In this document: positions 53,759-61,400 of the stretch, in pieces | Numbering within the stretch: position 1 is the stretch's first letter | How the letters are laid out: every line of letters begins with the position of its first letter | Source: an uncultured Clostridia bacterium | GTDB taxonomy: Bacteria; Bacillota; Clostridia; UBA1381; UBA9506 | NCBI GenBank assembly: GCA_934438075.1 | Contig: CAKSBF010000012.1 | Location: 11,881 to 75,880 of the forward strand | Length of the DNA: 64,000 nucleotides | Direction: 5' to 3' | Notes under the pieces: model-generated | The model's input: the letters and a program-made list of their open reading frames with translations, nothing else | What the model was told of the DNA's origin: nothing | Database searches by the model: none | Program-made: the position numbers and the translations under genes

Positions 53759-54706
53759 TTACCATAAGCTGGTTTCTGTTGCTTTCTTTGAAATGTAGTT
53801 CGCCGCAAGCAGCATTACAAGATTTACCACAGAATTAAACAATCCTACTGCTGTACTGTAGCTGTAATTCATCTCGCGCAAACCCTTTCTGTATACCAAC
53901 GTGGAAATGACGTCCGCTGTTTCATATATGGTTGAATTATACAAAAGCAATATTTTTTCATATCCAACTGTAAAGGCTGTGCCCATTCTCATAATGAACA
54001 ACGTTACAATGGTAGGTATAATAGCCGGCAGCGTCACGGCAAATACCTGCCGCAATTTACCCGCCCCGTCAATGGATGCCGCCTCATAAAGGCACTGGTC
54101 AATGTTTGATAATGCTGCAAGATAAATAATGGAATTCCAGCCGATACTCTGCCATATACCGGAAAAAACATAAATCCATTTAAAAGCCGCCGGTTCCTGC
54201 AAAAGATTTCTGCGTTCCATGCCAAAAAGGCTCAATACAATATTAAAAACACCGTCTTTCATAGAAAAGGCAGAAATAATACCGCAAATAACAACCAAGG
54301 AAATAAAATGCGGAATATATGTAATCGTCTGAACAACCTTTTTAAACCTCTGTGCCTTCAGTTCATTTAAAAGCAGGGCAAGAATAATCGGAGCCGGAAA
54401 GCCCAGCACCAAATCCAGCAAGCTGATGACAAGTGTGTTGCGCACCGTACGTACAAAATGAGCGCTGGAGCAAAAGTCTTGAAAATGTTTCAGACCAACC
54501 CAGCTGCTTTTTAGAAACCCAAGTGCCGGAGAGTAATCCTGAAATGCAATAACCACTCCGAACATCGGTCCATATAAAAAGATCATATAAAATAAAATTC
54601 CGGGTATCGCCATCAAATAAACACCCTTGTACTTTTTTAATTCCCCCCAAAAGCCATTCCGTCTTTTCAGCTTTGCTTTTGGCTGAATTGTTGCTTCGTT
54701 CCTCAT
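53759..54706 (-). CDS. sugar ABC transporter permease (LplB type), second importer
   Basis: About 315 residues. ATG at 54706 is five bases after GGAGG; the frame stays open 58 codons further upstream, but this runs through the promoter and is not translated. Features: YLMAIPGILFYMIFLYGPMF, EAA loop YEAASIDGAGKLRQVFAVTL, C-terminal YISKKATETSLW. It is the first gene of the long operon running left to about 25 kb. Confidence 0.93.
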   Translation of the reverse strand: MRNEATIQPKAKLKRRNGFWGELKKYKGVYLMAIPGILFYMIFLYGPMFGVVIAFQDYSPALGFLKSSWVGLKHFQDFCSSAHFVRTVRNTLVISLLDLVLGFPAPIILALLLNELKAQRFKKVVQTITYIPHFISLVVICGIISAFSMKDGVFNIVLSLFGMERRNLLQEPAAFKWIYVFSGIWQSIGWNSIIYLAALSNIDQCLYEAASIDGAGKLRQVFAVTLPAIIPTIVTLFIMRMGTAFTVGYEKILLLYNSTIYETADVISTLVYRKGLREMNYSYSTAVGLFNSVVNLVMLLAANYISKKATETSLW

Positions 54707-54740
54707 ATGCTCCTCCTCACATTCCGTGCAATGTATTTTA

Positions 54741-54755
54741 CAGTTTTTATTATAA
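54741..54755 (+). repeat. Direct repeat copy 1 (CAGTTTTTATTATAA)
   Basis: The 15-base word CAGTTTTTATTATAA occurs here and again at 54939-54953 in the same orientation. Copy 1 contains the -10 of the leftward operon on its complementary strand. It may be a binding site for the adjacent regulator or coincidental promoter similarity. Confidence 0.5.
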
Positions 54756-54778
54756 ACGCTTAGGCCATTCACCGTCAA
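54749..54778 (-). promoter_or_regulatory. Promoter of the long glycan operon
   Basis: Minus strand TTGACG (54778-54773), 18-base spacer, TATAAT (54754-54749). The predicted start is near 54742, about 36 bases before the ATG at 54706, with a GGAGG between. Confidence 0.65.
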
Positions 54779-54924
54779 TCGCCCATTTTTGATATAAATA
54801 GTCCATTTCCGAGAATGCGGCAACTTCCGCTTTCCCTGACATTGCCCGCTATTCGGAGCTTTGTATATTCCTGTCGGCAAAAACGGTTTTCAAAAACAGG
54901 CGATACCTCTGCCAGAAATATCTA

Positions 54925-54954
54925 TTGACAAAGCCTGGCAGTTTTTATTATAAT
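54925..54954 (+). promoter_or_regulatory. Promoter of the membrane AraC regulator
   Basis: TTGACA at 54925-54930, 18-base spacer, TATAAT at 54949-54954. Both hexamers are consensus. The start near 54961 leaves ~36 bases before the ATG at 54997, with GGAGG ten bases upstream. Confidence 0.7.
54939..54953 (+). repeat. Direct repeat copy 2 (CAGTTTTTATTATAA)
   Basis: Second copy of the 15-base word, overlapping the spacer and -10 of the rightward promoter. Spacing between copies is 198 bases. See copy 1. Confidence 0.5.
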
Positions 54955-54996
54955 AAAGAAGCATTGTAGGCAAAAACAGGCGGAGGGATTTATATT

Positions 54997-57249
54997 ATGA
55001 AACAAATCTTCAATAAAAAAAGTTTTCTTTTCCGATATGTATCCATGCTTGTTTTGCTGTTGTGTATTCCTGTCATTTTTGGCTTTTTGGTTTCAAGACT
55101 CGCAGTAGCTTCCACTCTTTCGCAAATTAAAAGCAAAAACTACCAATCACTGGTACATATTCAGAAAATACTTGACTCCGAGTTTTCAAAACTTGAAAGG
55201 ATTACATACGACATTACTTTTAATCAAGAACTTATTAATTTATATTCCATTACGGACACTGCGGATTTAGCATACGAGGTTTCCCGCGCCAATTTAATTC
55301 CAAAATCTGCCTCTATGAATGATTTTATTATGGGAACCTATATATACCTGGACAAGTTTGACTATGTAATATACGGAAATTCTTATTCATCATTTGAAAA
55401 ATTTTATGATTTAAAAGGTTTAAAGGATATTTCCGCAGAAGAATTTAAGACACAATATCTCACCGCCGGTCAGGTAAGACGCATTTCCACAACAAAAACC
55501 GCATACGTGGATGGCGACACCGTACCTGCGCTGATCTATACGCACTCCTTTCCGATTACCGGTGCGTACAAAGGCAGTGTTTTCATGCTGATTGACCTAA
55601 ACAAGTTCATTGCACCCTTTGCTGATAATTTTTCAGACGAAAGTATCTGCTTTTACACGCTTGACAAAAATGGACAAATTCTTTTTTCAAAGGGAAACGA
55701 AAGCTATACAATCGCGGAACACATGGAACAAAATGACGGCTACTACAATGATAAACGAAATGGCGAAAAAGTAATATACTGCACCCAAAAATCAGATTTT
55801 GGCAACTTTCGTTACATTCTTGTAGAAAGTGACCATTCCATACAATCTGCCATCGCGCCAATACGGATTGTTATCTATCTTTATATGGTTATAACGCTCA
55901 TTTTAGGCTGTATTATCATCTTTTCCTCCGCACGCAAAAATGCCAAACCGATACGAGATTTATCGCTTTTGCTGAATACCTCCCTGGATACGCCCTATCA
56001 GGGAGATGACTTGGATAACATCCAGCTTTCCATTCAGCATCTGCTGAACGAAAAAATGCGCATGGAACCGATATTGGAAGCAAGCGAAAACACTTTGCAA
56101 AAGAACATCATTTCCGATATATTGCGAGGCAACTTTACCTCCGCCGGCGCACTGACCAATGTTTGCCGCACTGCAAACATTACCTTTGCTCATGACTTTT
56201 TTGTGGTGTTTTATTTTTCGCTTACCGAGGTAGACCAATCGGATATACCGATTATTAAATATGCTATTTCCAATGTTTTAACCGAGATTTTTGAACCCAT
56301 TGGTCAAGTAGTAACAAATGATTCCGAATTGTTTTCTTTGTTCGGGATATTAAACCTTTCCGAAAATACAAAACAAATTAAGGAAAAATTTCTGACTCAA
56401 CTCAACTTTTTGCAAACCTTTTTTGCAAAACAATTTTCCATTTTAATCAGCATTGGCGTCGGTCGCATTTATAGAGGAATCGAAAACATTGCCCTCTCCT
56501 GCAGTAATGCAAGGGAGGCTGCTGAATTTTGCACTCTGACAGGTGCGCAGGACATCATTCCTTACGAAGAGATTAAAGAACACAATGACTACTACCACTA
56601 TTCACTGGAGGAAGAAAATAAGCTGTACACTGCGGTAATGAACGGAGATATTGAGCAGTCAAAACAACTGCTCAACCATATTGTAGAGGAAAACTCTCAG
56701 CTTTCCCTGGACATGAGCCGCTGTTTATTCTTTGATTTGACAGCAACCGCGCTAAAAATTATGTCAGGCAAAACCATTGACAGCAGTTCTGTCTTTGACA
56801 ACGGAGATTCTCCTCTCGGGCTATTAATGAATTGTAAAACAATAACACAGCTAACAGAAACCATTTATGTCATTTTTGAAAAGGTTTGTCAGGAAATCAA
56901 TAATCATCACGCAATACGCGAAGAAAAACTTATTGATGATATTACAAATTATATGAACGAAAATTACGGCAATCCAAATATGTCGATGAGCATGGTTGCA
57001 GATGCATTTGCACTCAATTACACCTATGTGTCTCATTTTTTTAAAGACTATCTGGGTGCCAGCTTTGTGGAGTATATTTCGGAACTGCGTGTTCAGAAGG
57101 CAGCCGAACTGTTGCGCTCCACTTCGCTATCCATCAGCCGCATCGCAAATGATGTCGGATATGCAAATGCAACAGTACTGATTAAAATCTTTAAGAAATA
57201 TACCGGTATCACGCCGGGAACTTACCGGAAAAACAATACAACCGTGTAA
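54997..57249 (+). CDS. membrane-bound AraC-type regulator with extracellular sensor domain
   Basis: 750 residues. A membrane span at ~13-37 and another at ~288-310 enclose a ~250-residue extracellular region of the Cache-like type (DFIMGTYIYLDKFDYVIYGN). After a coiled segment and a ~250-residue intracellular region, the C-terminus (~640-750) is an AraC helix-turn-helix pair: MSMVADAFALNYTYVSHFF and ISRIANDVGYANATVLIKIF. There is no receiver domain and no kinase, so this is a one-component regulator sensing an external ligand. It is divergent from the long glycan operon and is its natural activator. Confidence 0.9.
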   Translation: MKQIFNKKSFLFRYVSMLVLLLCIPVIFGFLVSRLAVASTLSQIKSKNYQSLVHIQKILDSEFSKLERITYDITFNQELINLYSITDTADLAYEVSRANLIPKSASMNDFIMGTYIYLDKFDYVIYGNSYSSFEKFYDLKGLKDISAEEFKTQYLTAGQVRRISTTKTAYVDGDTVPALIYTHSFPITGAYKGSVFMLIDLNKFIAPFADNFSDESICFYTLDKNGQILFSKGNESYTIAEHMEQNDGYYNDKRNGEKVIYCTQKSDFGNFRYILVESDHSIQSAIAPIRIVIYLYMVITLILGCIIIFSSARKNAKPIRDLSLLLNTSLDTPYQGDDLDNIQLSIQHLLNEKMRMEPILEASENTLQKNIISDILRGNFTSAGALTNVCRTANITFAHDFFVVFYFSLTEVDQSDIPIIKYAISNVLTEIFEPIGQVVTNDSELFSLFGILNLSENTKQIKEKFLTQLNFLQTFFAKQFSILISIGVGRIYRGIENIALSCSNAREAAEFCTLTGAQDIIPYEEIKEHNDYYHYSLEEENKLYTAVMNGDIEQSKQLLNHIVEENSQLSLDMSRCLFFDLTATALKIMSGKTIDSSSVFDNGDSPLGLLMNCKTITQLTETIYVIFEKVCQEINNHHAIREEKLIDDITNYMNENYGNPNMSMSMVADAFALNYTYVSHFFKDYLGASFVEYISELRVQKAAELLRSTSLSISRIANDVGYANATVLIKIFKKYTGITPGTYRKNNTTV

Positions 57250-57291
57250 ACAGTCCCACATTATTCGGCACATTCTAAAGCATTTTCTTTT

Positions 57292-57317
57292 CCCCCAGTA
57301 GTACTGGGGGTATTTTT
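57292..57317 (+). terminator. Rho-independent terminator after the membrane AraC gene
   Basis: CCCCCAG-TAGTA-CTGGGGG stem followed by TATTTTTATA, 42 bases after the stop codon. Confidence 0.85.
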
Positions 57318-57336
57318 ATATCTAAAGTCACCAAAG

Positions 57337-57376
57337 GGGAGCACACAAAGCTTATGCAAAGCCATTGTGTGCTCCC
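57337..57376. terminator. Second hairpin between convergent genes
   Basis: Perfect 12-bp arms GGGAGCACACAA / TTGTGTGCTCCC with a 16-base loop, lying between the convergent genes ending at 57249 and 57464. U-runs are short on both sides. It could act as a terminator for the leftward gene. Confidence 0.5.
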
Positions 57377-57463
57377 TCTTTCATGCGCCTGTTGCTCTAA
57401 CTATCATATATACCCGCATCTCTTCAAAACCCGGGTCTGTGCAAAAAGACATATGACATGGTC

Positions 57464-58255
57464 CTAATCCGGAACAATCTCATCCCCGTGAGCTTCCATC
57501 CATTCATTTGCCGCATCATAGGCTTCATAATCGAGATCTGCCATTGTATTGGTATGAAGAACAATGCCCTCTGCCTCTCCCTTAAGAAGTTTATCCCGAT
57601 ACCAATCAAGCTGCCATGTTACAGCTTTGCCGGTTGCCTGCTTGTTCTCGCCGAAATTATACAGATAGCATCCAAACATACGTCTGTTATTCGGAGTCAG
57701 ATTTTTAAAAATTTCAAATTTTTCCGGAATAAGCGGCACATCTTTTTCTTTCCATGTCCACATGATGACTCCGTCAAATGGCTGTATGTATCGCTCGAAA
57801 TCTGCATCTTTTTCAGCATCAAGACCAAATTCATGCGTATAAAGCACCATCCACATACCAAGTGAACGAACCTCATTCTCATGCAAACGCTTTCTTACTT
57901 TCCATAAATTTTCAATCGGTATATTTTTATACTCTCCATCCCGTTGAAAATCATCAAATACCACGCGCCCGATATTAGGGAAGTCCTTTGCATCAGAAAT
58001 AAGAGGCTCTATAAGCTCCGGATCCTTTCCTGCGCTATAGCACTCCCAACCGACCTCTTTCAGTGTTTTAAATGATTTGTTGTACTGGCGTCTGTTTACA
58101 TCATCCGGACCCGCCGGTATCATAAATGTATTTTTTACACCAAGATACAAACAGCCCTCCATCGGCGTCATACGGGAAATCCTATTATTACCGTATTTGT
58201 TATTATAACTTCCTCCCGGATGTCCCCAAAGCCAAAATTTATCACGTAATAACAT
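57464..58255 (-). CDS. unknown cytosolic 264-residue protein, possible TIM-barrel glycosidase
   Basis: I do not recognise the family. ATG at 58255 lies after AGGAGG; a longer frame runs into the promoter. No signal peptide. The pattern of alternating strands and helices with charged and aromatic strand ends (FWLWGHPGG, GRVVFDDFQRDGE, GMWMVLYTHEFG, GVIMWTWKEKDV, IVLHTNTMADLDYEAY) resembles a (beta/alpha)8 barrel; the paired acids in FDDF and the WTWKEKD segment are candidate active-site residues. It is divergent from a small AraC regulator across overlapping promoters, so that regulator probably controls it. Confidence 0.75.
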   Translation of the reverse strand: MLLRDKFWLWGHPGGSYNNKYGNNRISRMTPMEGCLYLGVKNTFMIPAGPDDVNRRQYNKSFKTLKEVGWECYSAGKDPELIEPLISDAKDFPNIGRVVFDDFQRDGEYKNIPIENLWKVRKRLHENEVRSLGMWMVLYTHEFGLDAEKDADFERYIQPFDGVIMWTWKEKDVPLIPEKFEIFKNLTPNNRRMFGCYLYNFGENKQATGKAVTWQLDWYRDKLLKGEAEGIVLHTNTMADLDYEAYDAANEWMEAHGDEIVPD

Positions 58256-58275
58256 TTTTTTCCTCCTAAAAGCTC

Positions 58276-58304
58276 TTGCAAAATTTTTTTTCATATTGTA
58301 CAAT
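58276..58304 (+). promoter_or_regulatory. Promoter of the small AraC regulator
   Basis: TTGCAA at 58276-58281, 17-base spacer, TACAAT at 58299-58304. The -10 lies within the palindrome at 58293-58306. Confidence 0.55.
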
Positions 58305-58306
58305 AT
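58293..58306. promoter_or_regulatory. 14-bp palindrome shared by divergent -10 elements
   Basis: ATATTGTACAATAT is a perfect palindrome. Its right half supplies the plus-strand TACAAT and its left half the minus-strand TACAAT, so the two divergent promoters overlap and cannot easily fire at the same time. Confidence 0.55.
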
Positions 58307-58323
58307 AACTATATAATAATCAA
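58295..58323 (-). promoter_or_regulatory. Promoter of the unknown 264-residue gene
   Basis: Minus strand TTGATT (58323-58318), 17-base spacer, TACAAT (58300-58295). It interlocks with the rightward AraC promoter. Confidence 0.5.
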
Positions 58324-58374
58324 ATCATCACCATAAAACAAGTGAATAATGAGTAAAAAATATGGAGATTTTAT

Positions 58375-59178
58375 ATGCAAAAAACTAATTTATTTGCTAC
58401 TTTATGCGAAAAAATAAACCATATACAGCTTATATTATTGCTATGCGGAGAAGCATCGGTCGGTACGGAATGGGCTGGGGAAAGTATTTCTCCTATGTAC
58501 TCCCGTTTATATTATATCAAGAGCGGCTCTTCCTACATAACCGTAAATAATACTCCCATTTTACTTAGTTCGGGCAAATGGTATCTCTTACCTGCCGACT
58601 GCTCATTTTATTATGCTTGTGAAAAAAGGATGGAACATATATTTTTTCATCTAAAACTTTGTGATCTTGGCGGAGCGGACTTACTTCGCGAATGCCCATT
58701 TCCGCTTAGTATGAAAGGTAATTTGGAAATTGATAGTCTAACAAAATACGTGCGCAGCGATAATATTGCAAACGGGCTTAAACTTCGTCATATTATTTAC
58801 GATGTTCTGTTTTCTATTTTAGAAAAGTATAATATTCCTATTAAAAGTAATGAATTTTCTCCTTGTGTCATTAAGGCTGTCCAGTATATACAACAAAACT
58901 TATCTATGAAACTCACGATTTCCGAGATAGCTGAGCAGGTGTTTGTGTCCCCAAGTACCCTTACAAAGAATTTTAAAAAGGAACTTTCTCTATCCGTTAA
59001 TCATTATATATTTGACGCTGTCATGTCAAAAGCATCTCAACTCTTGCTAACAGGAAACTTACCCATTCTTTCGATAAGCGAAGAACTCGGCTTTTCAGAT
59101 CAATTTTATTTTTCAAGGCGGTTTAAAGAAAAATTTGGAAAGTCTCCGAGAGAATACAGGAAAAGTATAATTGTATAA
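58375..59178 (+). CDS. AraC family transcriptional regulator
   Basis: 267 residues. GGAG lies nine bases before the ATG. The N-terminal ~150 residues form a cupin-like ligand-binding half (YYIKSGSSYITVNNTPILLS, SGKWYLLPADCSFYYA). The C-terminal ~100 residues are the helix-turn-helix pair: ISEIAEQVFVSPSTLTKNF and ISEELGFSDQFYFSRRFKEK, ending FGKSPREYRKS. It is divergent from the unknown gene at 57464. The cupin half suggests a sugar or sugar-acid ligand. Confidence 0.92.
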   Translation: MQKTNLFATLCEKINHIQLILLLCGEASVGTEWAGESISPMYSRLYYIKSGSSYITVNNTPILLSSGKWYLLPADCSFYYACEKRMEHIFFHLKLCDLGGADLLRECPFPLSMKGNLEIDSLTKYVRSDNIANGLKLRHIIYDVLFSILEKYNIPIKSNEFSPCVIKAVQYIQQNLSMKLTISEIAEQVFVSPSTLTKNFKKELSLSVNHYIFDAVMSKASQLLLTGNLPILSISEELGFSDQFYFSRRFKEKFGKSPREYRKSIIV

Positions 59179-59305
59179 AATAGCACACTAACAGTTCCCT
59201 GCCAATTACGCACGGCGACCGGTTTACTTGACGCGATTTTTTCGCCATGCACAACGGTAGAAATTCAAGTGTTAAGTGAACTATTTATCAAAAAAACATA
59301 AAAAC

Positions 59306-59340
59306 GTGCACTCTAAAAGCTCCTAACTTTTAGAGTGCAT
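59306..59340 (-). terminator. Terminator between the AraC and fucosidase genes
   Basis: Perfect 13-bp stem TGCACTCTAAAAG / CTTTTAGAGTGCA with a seven-base loop. In the minus direction it is followed by GTTTTTATGTTTTTTT, so it ends the fucosidase transcript (stop at 59355). It may also stop the AraC transcript. Confidence 0.85.
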
Positions 59341-59354
59341 ATCATTTATAACTT

Positions 59355-61109
59355 TTATTTTACTCTTTTTAATACCATCTGCGTCACATAAAGTCCGGCA
59401 GGATCTTTAGGATTAATTTTCTCTGCCGAAAGAGACAGCGTGCAGTTTCCGCTCTCCAATGTAATCTTTCCCAGCATACTTCCCGTTTCCGAAAAATATC
59501 TTCGGTTTACACCATGCGGCAATACATCCTCATGCAGCGTTGCTGTAATATTATTGTCTTTGCAGCGTACTCGCACCTTGTGACCGCCTGTCCACGGCTG
59601 ATATTTTGATGTTGCAGTATAGAGAACAACCTCATATTGACCGGATTCAATTACCTCAAAATCCCAGAAAATTGAATCCTGTTCTGATTTCCAGTATTCC
59701 ACGCTGCCATTAATATTTACCTTGATTTCCGTACTCGGATTTCCCCAATATTCTCCTATCACTCTGTCCATTGCAGATGCGAAGATAGGAAGTTCTGTCC
59801 CGTGTTCACCCTTTTTGATTTTGCATGCACAACACGGCAGACTGATGATGCCGTTCTCCTGCTGAAACAGGCCATCATCGACCTTCGGTTTGCTCTCCAA
59901 AATCAACTTAATGACCGTAACTGTGTCATTGAAAGAAACATTTGCCAGGTCAAGACAGAGCTTATCTTGTTCCTGATGCATAGCTATCGATTCGCCTGTT
60001 ACAGTCTCCGCACATAAAACCTTGTTGATGATACCAAAAATCTCAATATATTTCCGCGGTTCCTTCATCAGCAGATAAAGGTTATTCCCTTTCTGTGTTG
60101 CCCAACCAAAGGAAAAATCAGCGGCGAACGGCGAAGCTTCCGTATCGTAAATTGCTTCACTGTTTTGACTCATCCAATCACCCAACGCTTCCGCAATATG
60201 TACCGCCTCTTGCGGAATGCTTCCGTCCGGCTTCGGACCGATATTCAGTAAAAGATTAGCCCCCTTGGAACATACCGCACACAAAAGCTCTATCACCGTT
60301 TTTGGCGCTTTAAAGTTTTTGTCACAGCGCTTATATCCCCATGAATCATTCGTTGTAGCACAGGTTTCCGCACACACAGTAACCCTGCCGTAAGGAGCTT
60401 CATTGTCACCCATACACAGGAAATCAGAATCTTCAGCAGCGCCGCCTAGCCGTCCATTAATCAAACAACCGGGCTGGAGTTCCTTGACCAACCGGCGCAG
60501 TTCTTTTGCACGCTCTGCCGTTATTCCCCACGGAACGTCAAACCACATCATACCGATATCGCCGTAGCGAGTCAGCAGTTCCCTGATTTGCTGTTGACAT
60601 TTACCCCGGAAATAGCTGTCAAAATCGCGTTCATCCTCCGGCGTTTTAAAGTCCCATGTGTTGCCCATTGCATTTTTTTCATGAAAGTCCACACCCTGAC
60701 TGTAGTATGCGCATGGAACGATGCCATGGTTTCGCAGTGATGTCGTAAGCTCAAGAAAAATATCACGTTTTGTCCCTGTACGTCCGTTGATACTAAAATC
60801 GTCGTAGTCGGTCGGATACATTGCAAAACCTTCATGGTGCTTGGTCGTAAACACCATGTACCGTGCGCCCATGCGCTCCGCAAGTGCGGCGATTTGCTCT
60901 GCGTCAAATCCGTCAACACTAAGTTTTTCCGCAAATTGTTCATATTCCTCGTTAGGAATCTGCTCGCGCGACTGAATCCATTCTACGATACCCTTAGTCT
61001 CTTTTCCATGATAAAACCCCTCTGTTGCCGAGTATATGCCCCAATGCATAAACAGTCCCAGCTTGGCATTTTCAAACCATGCTATCTCCTTATTTCCTCT
61101 CGCTATCAT
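59355..61109 (-). CDS. alpha-L-fucosidase, GH29
   Basis: 584 residues, no signal peptide, hence cytosolic; ATG after GGAGG. GH29 signatures: WFENAKLGLFMHWGIYS, MVFTTKHHEGFAMY, YSQGVDFHE and MMWFDVPWG, in which the Asp corresponds to the family's nucleophile. The C-terminal ~140 residues are a beta-sandwich (VEYWKSEQDSIFWDFEVIES ... SLSAEKINPKDPAG). It would release alpha-L-fucose from imported oligosaccharides. It has its own promoter and terminator. FucO elsewhere in the window could reduce the lactaldehyde made from fucose. Confidence 0.93.
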   Translation of the reverse strand: MIARGNKEIAWFENAKLGLFMHWGIYSATEGFYHGKETKGIVEWIQSREQIPNEEYEQFAEKLSVDGFDAEQIAALAERMGARYMVFTTKHHEGFAMYPTDYDDFSINGRTGTKRDIFLELTTSLRNHGIVPCAYYSQGVDFHEKNAMGNTWDFKTPEDERDFDSYFRGKCQQQIRELLTRYGDIGMMWFDVPWGITAERAKELRRLVKELQPGCLINGRLGGAAEDSDFLCMGDNEAPYGRVTVCAETCATTNDSWGYKRCDKNFKAPKTVIELLCAVCSKGANLLLNIGPKPDGSIPQEAVHIAEALGDWMSQNSEAIYDTEASPFAADFSFGWATQKGNNLYLLMKEPRKYIEIFGIINKVLCAETVTGESIAMHQEQDKLCLDLANVSFNDTVTVIKLILESKPKVDDGLFQQENGIISLPCCACKIKKGEHGTELPIFASAMDRVIGEYWGNPSTEIKVNINGSVEYWKSEQDSIFWDFEVIESGQYEVVLYTATSKYQPWTGGHKVRVRCKDNNITATLHEDVLPHGVNRRYFSETGSMLGKITLESGNCTLSLSAEKINPKDPAGLYVTQMVLKRVK

Positions 61110-61163
61110 ATGCCGCCTCCGTTATGTTTAGATTGTTTTGATTGCCCTTAACACATCAAATCT

Positions 61164-61193
61164 ATTATAGCCAGAAGGGGGACATTTCGTCAA
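61164..61193 (-). promoter_or_regulatory. Promoter of the alpha-L-fucosidase gene
   Basis: Minus strand TTGACG (61193-61188), 18-base spacer, TATAAT (61169-61164), about 55 bases before the ATG. The -35 lies in the word CGATTGACG, which is also present at the promoter of the long glycan operon. The rest of the ~290-base gap up to 61400 shows nothing definite. Confidence 0.65.
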
Positions 61194-61400
61194 TCGTTCA
61201 TATTTGATTTTTATAGTCCAATTTTAAGTTTTCACATTTTTTCCATTAACACTTAGCTTTTTCCTGCAAAACAACCTGAAACCGCCTTCTTAAAGAAACT
61301 CTACACCAATTTCACTTATCTCATCACTATTTTCCAATACTACTCTACATCCAAACCATTTATGTTTTCTGTTTTGCTCACTACTTTTCCTCTTTCAATG

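Noticed and set aside
54707..54880. 58-codon N-terminal extension of the LplB-type permease
   Set aside because: The extension runs through the TTGACG/TATAAT promoter, and a perfect GGAGG precedes the inner ATG at 54706.
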